Source: an uncultured Muribaculum sp. (GTDB lineage Bacteria > Bacteroidota > Bacteroidia > Bacteroidales > Muribaculaceae). From it: 64,000 nt of DNA. The notes beneath the pieces are model-generated. The model did not search any database, was not told the origin of the DNA, and saw nothing but the letters and a program-made list of their open reading frames with translations. The position numbers and the translations under genes are program-made. Position 1 is the first letter of the stretch. Each line of letters begins with the position of its first letter. Of this stretch, positions 33,147 to 42,346 are shown in pieces. The stretch lies in contig CAJTSK010000004.1 of assembly GCA_910578835.1 (NCBI GenBank), positions 1 through 64,000 on the forward strand, read 5' to 3'.

Positions 33147-35075
33147 CTATTGCAGTTTCTTTAATGCTTTTTTATTAACTTTTACAGGATATTTGGATTT
33201 CAAATCATCTATCCACTGCTTTTCAAGCTCCGCCTGATAGTCGGCAATCACCGCGCCTTTCACATCGGCGACTTCCTGAGGTGCATCTATCATTTCCCCG
33301 CCATATAGCTCGGCATGTTTCCACACACCGCGCATCTCGGGCTGAGGTGCGCCAAAAAGGAGATAGTCGACCATCTTGTTGTCACCCTTGCCGGCAAGCA
33401 CGCGCTCGGCACGCGCCATATGCTTAAACTGCTTATTGAGCATCTTGGACAAGGAATCAACAGGAGGATTGGTCTTTAGAAAATCGGAAACAAGAGCCGA
33501 TACGGAATCGTTTACGCTGTACACGATGTAACCCTTGTATTTAGGAGATTCCCACTTATACTTGTCGCGGTGAGACTCAAAGTATTTAGACTGCCCCTCG
33601 CTGTCTACAGAAGCGCGGTTCCAGACTTTTTCATTTGACACCTCAAAGAGTAGCATTCCGTCATGGTACTCATTGATGAGATTGCGGAAATCGGCATCGT
33701 TCTGAGCTATGCGGGCAATTTCGGCATCGATAGCCATGCCGTCAGCAACACTGTTGACCATCGCATCGATATAAAAGTCAGCTTCCTCAACCGACAAAGA
33801 GTTTTTGGGAAGTGGCTTGGCAAACATCTCGGCAGAAGTAAATTCCTTGCCGCCTACTTCACCTACGACAAGCGGGGCGCCGACGAATGCCGCCACGAGA
33901 GCTGAATCAAGCGAGCCGTTAGTCTTCACCGCTTCTTTCAACGAAGCCACATTTGCATCATTAATCTTTGTTCCAAACTTTGTGCGGAGATCGGCGATAC
34001 GCTTCTTGCGCGGAAGCTCGCTTCTACCATCGCGCTTCATCAAGCCCATAATCTTTTCGCGAGACTCGTCAAGCGAAGGTATGTCGCGAGAGTCCACGCG
34101 GTTTATGATATGGTAACCGTAAGAAGTAGAAAAAGGCTCTGAAATCGCACCGTTTTCAAGCGAAAAGGCTACCGACTCAAACTCATGCACCATCATGCCG
34201 GCACCAAACCAGGGGAGAAGTCCGCCATCTTTTGCCGAACCGGGGTCTTCACTTTCACGTGTAGCGACATCGGCAAAATCAGCTCCGGCAGCCAATACTT
34301 TGTATAGAGAATCAATCTGCGCCTTAGCCAGCTCCTTGCCTGCCTCATTCTTGCCTCTGGTAAGTTTCAATATGTGACGAGCAAGCACCTCTCCGCGAGA
34401 AGGGCGTTCGCCCTCGACACGTACAATATGGTAACCAAACGGAGTTTCGATCACCTCTGAAATCTCACCTACAGGGGTGTTATAAGCGGTATTTTCAAAC
34501 GTATAAGGATATCTTCCGCCGGTAATCCAGCCAAGTTCACCACCATTGCTCTTGGCGGAGCGGTCGATGGAATATCTGCGGGCTATGTCTGCCATGTCTC
34601 CACCGTTAAGAATCACGGTGCGCAGACTGTCAAGTGTAGCCTTGCGCAAGGCGGCTTCAGAGGGTGTGCGACCCTTGTCAATCATCACATGGCTTATCTT
34701 GACTTCGCGGGTCATATGGGCATAAGCCTCATCGACAAGACGATTTTCCTCATCCTTGTCATAAATATACGGTTCCGCAAGTTCGTTTCTGTATTTTTTA
34801 AACTCAGCCTGAAATGCAGCCGTGGTGTCAATACCGGCGGCAAGCGCATCAGCAACTTTCAGCTTATATATCTTAAACAGTTCGGCATATTCGTCGACAC
34901 TCATAGGCGACATCTGCTGACCGTTGTTTTTATTGTACAGATATTCAAACTCACTCAGTGGCACCTTCTTGCCGGCAACAGTGATTACCGTAGGGTCGTT
35001 ATCTTTTGCTACTGCGGGTGAAAGTGCGAGGGCACCGAAAACAAACGCCACAATTCCTTTTCGCATTGTTATCAT
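33147..35075 (-). CDS. Periplasmic peptidyl-prolyl isomerase with two parvulin domains
   Basis: A 642-aa exported protein, signal peptide to about SPAVAKD. An N-terminal chaperone part (AELFKIYKLKVADALAAG) precedes two complete parvulin domains: ISHVMI...GGELGWITGG...GYHIVRV and ARHILKL...GGLLPWFGAG...GYHIINR. A long C-terminal helical region follows. Two ATGs (35075, 35066) give equivalent signal peptides. First of three SurA-like genes, behind a promoter embedded in the guaB terminator. Confidence 0.9.
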   Translation of the reverse strand: MITMRKGIVAFVFGALALSPAVAKDNDPTVITVAGKKVPLSEFEYLYNKNNGQQMSPMSVDEYAELFKIYKLKVADALAAGIDTTAAFQAEFKKYRNELAEPYIYDKDEENRLVDEAYAHMTREVKISHVMIDKGRTPSEAALRKATLDSLRTVILNGGDMADIARRYSIDRSAKSNGGELGWITGGRYPYTFENTAYNTPVGEISEVIETPFGYHIVRVEGERPSRGEVLARHILKLTRGKNEAGKELAKAQIDSLYKVLAAGADFADVATRESEDPGSAKDGGLLPWFGAGMMVHEFESVAFSLENGAISEPFSTSYGYHIINRVDSRDIPSLDESREKIMGLMKRDGRSELPRKKRIADLRTKFGTKINDANVASLKEAVKTNGSLDSALVAAFVGAPLVVGEVGGKEFTSAEMFAKPLPKNSLSVEEADFYIDAMVNSVADGMAIDAEIARIAQNDADFRNLINEYHDGMLLFEVSNEKVWNRASVDSEGQSKYFESHRDKYKWESPKYKGYIVYSVNDSVSALVSDFLKTNPPVDSLSKMLNKQFKHMARAERVLAGKGDNKMVDYLLFGAPQPEMRGVWKHAELYGGEMIDAPQEVADVKGAVIADYQAELEKQWIDDLKSKYPVKVNKKALKKLQ

Positions 35076-35096
35076 TTACTTAGTTTTGTATAAAAA

Positions 35097-35140
35097 GCAA
35101 AGATATAACGCGGGGAATATACCCTGTATTATATCTTTGC
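35097..35140 (-). terminator. guaB terminator overlapping the next promoter
   Basis: Perfect 12-bp inverted repeat GCAAAGATATAA (35097-35108) / TTATATCTTTGC (35129-35140) with a short GGG/CCC inner stem. On the minus strand it is followed by TTTTTA, as an intrinsic terminator for guaB. The last arm also contains TATCTTTG, a -7 consensus box positioned to start the PPIase operon about 20 nt upstream of its ATG. Confidence 0.65.
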
Positions 35141-35170
35141 CAACATATTTGATGAATTCCCTTCCGAAAA

Positions 35171-36649
35171 TTACTGGTGAGATGCGCTGTAATTGGGCGC
35201 CTCACTTGTTATAGCCACATCATGGGGATGGCTTTCCGCCACGCCGGCATTGGTGATACGGGTAAACTTGGCAGTGTGAAGCTTGTCAATATTTTCAGCG
35301 CCACAATAGCCCATACCTGACCTCAGACCGCCGAGCATCTGATATACGACCTCGTAGAGCGAGCCCTTAAACGGCACACGCGCCGCGATACCTTCCGGCA
35401 CAAGCTTGCGGGTGTCGGTTTCGCCTGCCTGGAAATAACGGTCTTTCGAGCCCTTTTCCATTGCTTCAAGCGAACCCATGCCACGGTAAGCCTTGTACTT
35501 TCTGCCATTGAATATGATAGTATCGCCCGGTGACTCCTCTACTCCGGCAAGCATTCCGCCGAGCATCACGGAGTAAGCACCTGCAGCAAGAGCCTTAACA
35601 ATATCGCCTGAATAACGGATACCGCCGTCGGCAATCAAAGGTACACCAGTGCCCTCAAGAGCCTTTGCCACATCGTAGACAGCTGAAAGCTGCGGAACGC
35701 CCACACCGGCGATTACGCGGGTAGTACAGATTGAACCGGGTCCGATACCAACCTTCACACCGTCGGCACCATTCTCTATAAGATAACGAGCAGCCTCGCC
35801 GGTAGCGATGTTACCTACCACTACATCAATTTCAGGATATTTTTCCTTAACAGCGCGGAGCACACCTACAACGCCCTTGCTATGACCGTGAGCGGTATCA
35901 ATCACGATAGCGTCCACTCCGGCTGCAACAAGCGCATCGACGCGATCCATCACGTCACCGGTCACGCCTACTCCTGCTGCTACACGGAGACGGCCGAGTG
36001 CATCCTTGCAAGCGTTGGGCTTGTCTTTAGCCTTGGTGATATCCTTATAAGTTACAAGTCCTATGAGACGACCGTCGCCGTCAACCACGGGAAGCTTCTC
36101 GATTTTGTGTTCCTGAAGTATCGCGGCAGCCTCGTCAAGATTGGTCGACTGTGTGGTGGTGACAAGATTGTCGGAGGTCATCACCTCATCAATAAGACGG
36201 TTAAGATTTTTCTCGAAGCGAAGGTCACGGTTAGTCACGATACCTACAAGCTTGCGGTCATCGTCAACCACGGGAATACCGCCAATATGATATTCTTCCA
36301 TCATTGCGAGTGCATCCTTTACGGTGCTTCCGCGCTTGATAGTCACAGGGTCATAAATCATACCGTTTTCAGCGCGTTTCACAGCGTGTACCTGACGAGC
36401 CTGCTCGGCTATTGACATGTTTTTGTGGATTACGCCGATACCGCCTTCACGAGCTATAGCTATGGCAAGCTGCGCTTCTGTGACAGTATCCATCGCAGCC
36501 GACACAAGGGGCACATTGAGAGTTATGTTGCGTGAAAACCGTGTAGAGAGATCCACACTTCTGGGTAGTACTTCCGAATAAGCCGGAATAAGGAGGACAT
36601 CATCAAAGGTAAGTCCATCCATCTTTACTCTATCTGCAATAAACGACAT
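35171..36649 (-). CDS. guaB: IMP dehydrogenase
   Basis: NAD-dependent oxidation of IMP to XMP, the committed step of GMP synthesis. The TIM barrel starts GLTFDDVLLIPAYSEVLP; two CBS domains are inserted at about residues 95-205 (IGGIPVVDDD and IEKLPVVDGDGRLIGLVTYKDI); the catalytic Cys lies in GIGPGSICTTRVIAGVG; GYCGAENI is near the C-terminus. The ATG at 36649 gives 492 aa, the family length. A -7 box TAATTTTG (minus strand, 36672-36679) lies just upstream. Confidence 0.97.
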   Translation of the reverse strand: MSFIADRVKMDGLTFDDVLLIPAYSEVLPRSVDLSTRFSRNITLNVPLVSAAMDTVTEAQLAIAIAREGGIGVIHKNMSIAEQARQVHAVKRAENGMIYDPVTIKRGSTVKDALAMMEEYHIGGIPVVDDDRKLVGIVTNRDLRFEKNLNRLIDEVMTSDNLVTTTQSTNLDEAAAILQEHKIEKLPVVDGDGRLIGLVTYKDITKAKDKPNACKDALGRLRVAAGVGVTGDVMDRVDALVAAGVDAIVIDTAHGHSKGVVGVLRAVKEKYPEIDVVVGNIATGEAARYLIENGADGVKVGIGPGSICTTRVIAGVGVPQLSAVYDVAKALEGTGVPLIADGGIRYSGDIVKALAAGAYSVMLGGMLAGVEESPGDTIIFNGRKYKAYRGMGSLEAMEKGSKDRYFQAGETDTRKLVPEGIAARVPFKGSLYEVVYQMLGGLRSGMGYCGAENIDKLHTAKFTRITNAGVAESHPHDVAITSEAPNYSASHQ

Positions 36650-36671
36650 ATAATGGAAAAATTTATTGCGT

Positions 36672-36679
36672 ACAAAATT
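36672..36679 (-). promoter_or_regulatory. -7 box of the guaB promoter
   Basis: TAATTTTG on the minus strand, 22 nt before the guaB ATG. The -33 region is T-rich (TTTT) rather than TTTG. Confidence 0.45.
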
Positions 36680-36832
36680 ACAATTTTTTTTTAACATTAA
36701 AAAATCCGGTTCACAAAATCTGCACACCTTGTAAAAAAAATATAAAACTTGCATAGAGCCGGGCTATGACTTCCTGACCGGATTAACCTTGTTGCCAACC
36801 TAAAACAACAATGGCAGACATAACATGACGAG

Positions 36833-36864
36833 AAACAGAAATTTTCATAATATCAAAATTTCTG
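36833..36864 (-). terminator. Terminator-like hairpin after the antiporter
   Basis: Ten-bp perfect stem CAGAAATTTT (36836-36845) / AAAATTTCTG (36855-36864), 18 nt beyond the antiporter stop on the minus strand. The following T-run is weak. Confidence 0.5.
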
Positions 36865-36882
36865 ACGGAGCTACTTGTTCAA

Positions 36883-38376
36883 TCAGCGGCGAGAGTCTAC
36901 AAGCTGGGTGAGATGTGCTTCTTTTTCGGCAATCAGGAGCAGGCAGTCGCCCAGATAAAGGCGGGTATTGCCTGTAGGCACAAGATATTTGCCGCCTCGT
37001 TTCACCATGATTACAAGAGTGGCGGGAGGAAGCGATATGTCACGCAGACGGTCGCCCTCGGCAAGCAATTCGGGCTTAACCTCCATTTCCACCATCGCAG
37101 CTGTAATCTCATCGGGTAGCTCAAGGTTAAACTCGCGCTCACGCACGGGTTCCTCCAGTCCGAGCCACTTCGCCATACGGGTCACGGATGTGCCTTGCAA
37201 CAGCAGCGACAATATGGTAATGAAGAATACCATGTTGAACATAAACCGCGCATGCAGCACATCGGGCGACATTAACGCGTAAGTAGCAAATATAATAGGC
37301 ACCGCACCGCGAAGCCCTACCCACGATATATACAGGCGCGCCTTAAACGTAAAGCGTTTGAAGGGCAACAGACATAGCATCACCGACGCCGGACGACCGA
37401 CAATAATCATGAACATACCCAGCAAAAGACCAGGAATAAGAATCGAAGTGTTAAGCAACTCATGGGGGTTTACCAGAAGTCCGAGCGACAGGAACATTAT
37501 AATCTGCACAAGCCATGTGAAACCGCCGAAAAATGTAGTGATGGTCTTCTTCAACGCGAGCTTCATGTTTCCCACGACAAGTCCCGCAAGATAAACGGCA
37601 AGATAGCTGTTACCCCCAACTATCTCGGTGACCGAAAATGTAAAAAACACGCAGGCTATCATCATTACCGGATACATGAACTCGTTGGAGACACGCAACT
37701 TATTGATTACCGACACTGACAGATAGCCACACATCAGACCGCAGACAACGCCAATAAGCAGCTGTGACACGAGCATCACCGCCGGATTGGACAGCAAAGT
37801 ATAGGCTTCAGCCGCATCCCCGTTTTCAATCATCGAGATGATGATAATCACGAGCAGATAAGCCATAGGGTCGTTACTTCCGCTCTCCAGTTCAAGAGTG
37901 GGTTTAAGCCGCTCTTTCAATCCCATCTTCGTGCTGTTGAGAATCGAGAACACCGATGCCGAATCGGTTGATGACATTACAGCAGCAAGCAGCATTGACT
38001 CCTTCCAGCCGAAAGCAAACTCAGGCGACAGCCACCTGAACAGATAATATATAAACGACCCGGTAAATGCAGTGGTAAGTAAGACTCCTGCCGTAGCGAG
38101 CACAAGTCCGGGACCAAGCACAGGCTTTATATCAGAAAATTTAGTATCGACACCACCCGAAAACAGGATGACGCTCAGTGAAATCATGCCTATAAACTGC
38201 ACAGCCTCAGCCGAGTCAAAATGGATACCGAACCCATCGACACCGGCAACCATTCCCACACCAAGAAACAGCAACAACGCCGGCATACCGAAACGGTTAC
38301 CAGCCTTACCGACCACAACACTTATGGCAAGCAGCACGGCGATAACGAGCATTATATTATTGGCGTTTAATATCAT
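36883..38376 (-). CDS. CPA-family K+/Na+:H+ antiporter with RCK_C domain
   Basis: A 497-aa cation/proton antiporter resembling K+/H+ antiporters of the CvrA/NhaP2 type. About twelve membrane helices fill residues 1-395, with the transport-site region SSTDSASVFSIL and the Asn-Asp pair in LELESGSNDPMAYLL. A cytoplasmic TrkA-C/RCK_C domain follows (about 415-497, ISLPPATLVIMVKRGGKYLVP), likely for ligand or ion regulation. It is monocistronic and probably serves K+ and pH homeostasis. Confidence 0.9.
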   Translation of the reverse strand: MILNANNIMLVIAVLLAISVVVGKAGNRFGMPALLLFLGVGMVAGVDGFGIHFDSAEAVQFIGMISLSVILFSGGVDTKFSDIKPVLGPGLVLATAGVLLTTAFTGSFIYYLFRWLSPEFAFGWKESMLLAAVMSSTDSASVFSILNSTKMGLKERLKPTLELESGSNDPMAYLLVIIIISMIENGDAAEAYTLLSNPAVMLVSQLLIGVVCGLMCGYLSVSVINKLRVSNEFMYPVMMIACVFFTFSVTEIVGGNSYLAVYLAGLVVGNMKLALKKTITTFFGGFTWLVQIIMFLSLGLLVNPHELLNTSILIPGLLLGMFMIIVGRPASVMLCLLPFKRFTFKARLYISWVGLRGAVPIIFATYALMSPDVLHARFMFNMVFFITILSLLLQGTSVTRMAKWLGLEEPVREREFNLELPDEITAAMVEMEVKPELLAEGDRLRDISLPPATLVIMVKRGGKYLVPTGNTRLYLGDCLLLIAEKEAHLTQLVDSRR

Positions 38377-38408
38377 GATTCTGGTGATGTTTTTTTATCG
38401 TACAAATT

Positions 38409-38436
38409 ATCAGGAAAGGCACAATGCCTCTCCTGA
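38409..38436. terminator. Intergenic hairpin between gmd and the antiporter
   Basis: Imperfect stem ATCAGGAAAGGC / GCCTCTCCTGAT around a 5-nt loop. The T-run lies on the plus-strand side, but its position just after gmd (minus strand) suggests it ends that long operon. Confidence 0.45.
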
Positions 38437-38445
38437 TTTTTCCTG

Positions 38446-39537
38446 CTATTTCACAATACCCTTTTCGAGGTATTCTTCAAGATTGGTGCGTATAGCATCG
38501 CCGGCACGCTCCACGACCACTTTTGCCATGTCAGCATCAACCATAAGATTTACAAGCTGCTCAAACGAAGTCCTCTTTGCGGGATCCCAGCCAAGTCTAT
38601 TCTTCGCCTTGGTGGGGTCACCCCACAGGTTAACCACGTCGGTCGGGCGATAAAAGTCGGGCGACACCTCAATCAACACTTTTCCGGTCTTGACATCGAT
38701 ACCCTTCTCGTTTTCTCCTTCTCCCTCAAAGCGCAACTCTATGCCGGCGCGACGGAAAGCATACTGGCAAAACTCACGCACCGAGTGCTGCTCGCCCGTG
38801 GCTATTACATAATCCTCAGCCTCGGGCTGCTGCAATATAAGCCACATACACTCCACATAATCCTTGGCATAACCCCAGTCGCGCAACGACGACAGATTGC
38901 CGAGGTAAAGCTTCTCCTGCTTTCCCTGAGCGATACGCGCGGCGGCAAGGGTAATCTTACGTGTAACAAATGTCTCGCCACGACGCTCCGACTCATGGTT
39001 AAACAATATACCGGAGCAACAATACATGCCGTAAGCCTCGCGATATTCCTTCACTATCCAGAAGCCATACAGCTTTGCCACGGCATAAGGGCTGTAAGGA
39101 TGAAAAGGCGTATTTTCATTCTGCGGCACCTCCTCCACCTTTCCATAAAGCTCCGAGGTAGAAGCCTGATAGATACGGCAGGTGTCGGCGAGTCCGCACA
39201 GACGCACCGCCTCAAGCACACGCAACACACCTGTGGCATCTACATTGGCGGTATATTCCGGCGTGTCAAACGATACCTGTACATGGCTCTGAGCTGCAAG
39301 ATTATATATTTCATCAGGGCGTACCAGTGATACCACCTGCATTATTGACATCGAATCGCCAAGATCGGCGTAATGAAGATGGAAATTGGCGTGCCCCTCA
39401 AGATGTGCTATACGTTCACGGAAGTCGACCGAAGAACGGCGTATTGTACCATGTACGTCATATCCCTTCTCCAGCAACAATTCAGCAAGAAAAGAGCCGT
39501 CTTGTCCGGTAACGCCGGTAATCACAGCTTTCTTCAT
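38446..39537 (-). CDS. gmd: GDP-mannose 4,6-dehydratase
   Basis: Short-chain dehydrogenase-like enzyme making GDP-4-keto-6-deoxymannose, precursor of GDP-fucose and GDP-rhamnose-type sugars. NAD(P) motif GVTGQDGSFLAELLLEKGYDVHG at the N-terminus, catalytic ASTSELYGKVEE and YSPYAVAKLYG (YxxxK). Full length at 363 aa from the ATG at 39537; an upstream GTG is less likely. The usual partner fcl (GDP-fucose synthase) is not next to it. Last gene of the pan-ffh-mur run. Confidence 0.95.
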   Translation of the reverse strand: MKKAVITGVTGQDGSFLAELLLEKGYDVHGTIRRSSVDFRERIAHLEGHANFHLHYADLGDSMSIMQVVSLVRPDEIYNLAAQSHVQVSFDTPEYTANVDATGVLRVLEAVRLCGLADTCRIYQASTSELYGKVEEVPQNENTPFHPYSPYAVAKLYGFWIVKEYREAYGMYCCSGILFNHESERRGETFVTRKITLAAARIAQGKQEKLYLGNLSSLRDWGYAKDYVECMWLILQQPEAEDYVIATGEQHSVREFCQYAFRRAGIELRFEGEGENEKGIDVKTGKVLIEVSPDFYRPTDVVNLWGDPTKAKNRLGWDPAKRTSFEQLVNLMVDADMAKVVVERAGDAIRTNLEEYLEKGIVK

Positions 39538-39545
39538 ATGTGTCA

Positions 39546-40733
39546 CTATTTTGCTTTAACGCCTTTCGCACCCTTTACGCCACTACCGAGATTAAATATA
39601 TTCTGGTCGTAGCTTACAGTCTTCATCTCTTTTTCACGCTTGCGTTTAAGCGCAAGGCCGACAAGCTTGTCCATCAATTTGTCAAACGGTATGCCGGTAG
39701 CTTCCCACAGGTAAAACGACAGCGAACCGGGAATGGTATTAATCTCGTTGACATAGATATTTCCGTCAGCCTTGTCAATCATAACATCGACGCGGCTCAC
39801 GCCGTGGCATGAAAGCACACGGAAAGTCTCGCCGGCGAGAAAACGGATACGCTCGGTCACATCTTCAGGCAACTCGGCAGGAATACGCTTCTGAGCCGAC
39901 TGCATGCCCTTGGTACCCTTCTGACCACCCATATATTTCTGTTCGTAGGTAAGGAAATCGCCTACTTTTACCGGCTCTTCAAGCACTGACATCTGATAGT
40001 CGTCACAGTCGCCGAGCACAGAACAGTTGATTTCCTGAAGCTCACCAATCATATGTTCGACAATCAATCGCGCCGAGTAACGTTCCGCCTCATCAATGCG
40101 AGCCATCAGCTGCTTGCGGTCATGAGCAGTGCCGATTCCGACACTTGAACCGAGGTTGGCGGGCTTTACTATGACAGGGTAACCAAGCTTTTCCTCAACC
40201 TTCGCCACTATGGCATCGCGAGAGCGGTCCCACTGTTTGTCGGTAAACCATACATAATCCACTACAGGCACGTCATTAGCCTGAAGAATCATCTTCATAG
40301 TAATTTTGTCCATTCCGTTTGCCGACGACAGCACATCACATCCCGCATAAGGGATACCGACGGTCTCCAACACCCCTTCAAAGATGCCGTCCTCCACGTT
40401 AGACCCGTGGAGCACCGGAATCACCACATCAAGCTTCGCTGCAACCGCAGTGCCGCCAAACATCTTGCGCGCGGTCTTGTAAAGGTTGTAGTCGCCATAT
40501 ACAGGCTGCATGTACACTTCCTCACACTTTTTCAGAAGTTCGGGAATATTACGGTAGTTAGCTACCTCAAACAACGCGTCGCCGGTGTACCATTTACCCT
40601 GCTTGGTTATATAAATCGGGGTGACATCATATTTTTCACGATCAATAGCGTGCATCGCCTGAGACGCTGAAATCACTGAAATCTCATGCTCAGTCGACCT
40701 GCCACCAAAAAATACTCCTATGTTGGTTTTCAT
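39546..40733 (-). CDS. D-alanine-D-alanine ligase-like ATP-grasp enzyme
   Basis: A 395-aa Ddl-family protein forming a D-Ala-D-Ala or related dipeptide or depsipeptide. N-terminal GVFFGGRSTEHEISVISA, the VIPVLHGSNVEDG segment, ATP-grasp core (VIVKPANLGSSVGIG) and the C-terminal metal/substrate residues (VNEINTIPGSLSFYLWEA) are present. A C-terminal lysine-rich tail of about 25 residues follows. It is 20 bp downstream of a membrane-anchored Mur ligase, so it may feed that enzyme rather than the canonical MurF. Specificity (D-Ala or D-lactate) cannot be read by eye. Confidence 0.88.
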   Translation of the reverse strand: MKTNIGVFFGGRSTEHEISVISASQAMHAIDREKYDVTPIYITKQGKWYTGDALFEVANYRNIPELLKKCEEVYMQPVYGDYNLYKTARKMFGGTAVAAKLDVVIPVLHGSNVEDGIFEGVLETVGIPYAGCDVLSSANGMDKITMKMILQANDVPVVDYVWFTDKQWDRSRDAIVAKVEEKLGYPVIVKPANLGSSVGIGTAHDRKQLMARIDEAERYSARLIVEHMIGELQEINCSVLGDCDDYQMSVLEEPVKVGDFLTYEQKYMGGQKGTKGMQSAQKRIPAELPEDVTERIRFLAGETFRVLSCHGVSRVDVMIDKADGNIYVNEINTIPGSLSFYLWEATGIPFDKLMDKLVGLALKRKREKEMKTVSYDQNIFNLGSGVKGAKGVKAK

Positions 40734-40753
40734 TACTATGAATAATTTAATTT

Positions 40754-42331
40754 TTACTTGAATGTATCGGGAAGGTCATTTTCATACAACACGGCATCAC
40801 CGGGAGCAGAGACACGCGCCAATACCGCCTGGGCATCGTTGAACGTGTCAACAGCATATACATTGTTTTCATCCATTCCCGCGTCACGAAGTCCCGAAAG
40901 TATCGCGTCGCGGTTGTAGTGTCCCACAATTATGGCGATATCGACCGATGAAGCTATCTTCCTGCCGAAAATCTCATTGTACTCATACTGCTTGTCGCCA
41001 AGCTCGATCATACCGGGGGTAATGACCACGCGCTTGCCTCCTTTCATTGACGCAAGCACATCGAGAGCCATGCGCGAGCCGTCGGGATTAGAGTTAAATG
41101 CATCATCAATTATGGTTATGCCACCCGGCACATGCTTAACGCTGAGGCGGTGTTCTACCTGCTCGATTTTAGCGACAGCGTTACAGATGCGGTCCACAGG
41201 CACTTCCATGTATATAGCAACAGCAATCGCTCCGATAAGGTTTGAGATATTAAACTCTCCCACGAGCTTTGTGTGGAAATCATGGCGACCGGAAGGCGAC
41301 ACAAGAGTAAAATCGGTGCCGTCGGGCGAATACACCAGGTTTTCGACATAATAGACATTGTTACCCTTGTCGGTAAGAGCGTAACGCACTACAGGCACAT
41401 TGGTCACCTCACGGTTTGCGACATAAGGGAAATCGTCGTTGACAAAAGCCATTCCATCTGCCGGAAGTGAATCCACAAGCTCAAATTTTGTGCGCTGCAC
41501 ATTCTCAATCGACTTAAACGACTCAAGATGCTGCTCACCGACAGCGGTCACCACGCCTATCTGCGGATGCACCAGGTCACATATTTCCTTGATATCGCCG
41601 ATATTTTTAGCGCCCATCTCGCAGATAAACACCTCGGTGTAGGGTTTCATCATCTCCCTTACTGTGCGTATGACACCCATAGTGGTGTTGTAGCTTCCCG
41701 GGGTCATCAACACATTGTATTTCTCGCTGAGTATGCGGTGAAGATAGTGCTTGGTGCTGGTCTTGCCATAGCTTCCGGTGACTCCTACCACGGTAAGTCC
41801 GTTCATTGACTTCAATATACGTGCGGCATCATTGTAGTAACCGTTGTTGATATGTTTCTCAACCGGACGCAACACTATATTTGCAGCCATTATCACGATA
41901 TGGGAGCATACATATAAAGCCACTGTCACGAACGAAACCAGATAAAGGCTGCGGCAGATAAACCATACCGCCACGACTATAACCGCACATAGAGACATTG
42001 TGGTGACATAGATACGGCGCGCACGGTTGGTCCATACGAGCGGCTTCTTATATCGGGCAGTCAAGAGCGAGAAGATATTAATCAGCAAAGGAATCATCGC
42101 TACCACACACTTGAACCAGTCGGGTACGTTACGTATAAGCATATCCATAGCCGCAATCATGGCAAAAAGGCGCACCCACGACGTGGTATCACCCGAAGTT
42201 GCCAGCCAGCGGCGGTAACGCTCATTGCGATAGCTGTTTTGCTGAAGCATCATCAAGTCACGCTTCATCTCCATTGACAGGTTGACGACAGCGATGACTA
42301 TTAGCGATATTATGAATATAGTGGCATTCAT
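40754..42331 (-). CDS. Membrane-anchored MurF-like Mur ligase
   Basis: A 525-aa protein fusing about four N-terminal transmembrane helices (residues 4-19, 75-92, 110-127, 130-150) to a Mur ligase. The ATP loop GVTGSYGKTSTK is at 183-194; the MurF-like VGEQHLESFKS, the C-domain DDAFNSNPDGSRMALDVL and TPGMIELGDKQYEYN follow. Cytosolic MurF has a UDP-MurNAc-peptide-binding domain in place of these helices, so this enzyme probably acts on a lipid-linked or membrane-near acceptor. Neighbours are a Ddl-like ligase and an alpha/beta hydrolase. Confidence 0.85.
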   Translation of the reverse strand: MNATIFIISLIVIAVVNLSMEMKRDLMMLQQNSYRNERYRRWLATSGDTTSWVRLFAMIAAMDMLIRNVPDWFKCVVAMIPLLINIFSLLTARYKKPLVWTNRARRIYVTTMSLCAVIVVAVWFICRSLYLVSFVTVALYVCSHIVIMAANIVLRPVEKHINNGYYNDAARILKSMNGLTVVGVTGSYGKTSTKHYLHRILSEKYNVLMTPGSYNTTMGVIRTVREMMKPYTEVFICEMGAKNIGDIKEICDLVHPQIGVVTAVGEQHLESFKSIENVQRTKFELVDSLPADGMAFVNDDFPYVANREVTNVPVVRYALTDKGNNVYYVENLVYSPDGTDFTLVSPSGRHDFHTKLVGEFNISNLIGAIAVAIYMEVPVDRICNAVAKIEQVEHRLSVKHVPGGITIIDDAFNSNPDGSRMALDVLASMKGGKRVVITPGMIELGDKQYEYNEIFGRKIASSVDIAIIVGHYNRDAILSGLRDAGMDENNVYAVDTFNDAQAVLARVSAPGDAVLYENDLPDTFK

Positions 42332-42346
42332 TGCATAAATGTTTTT

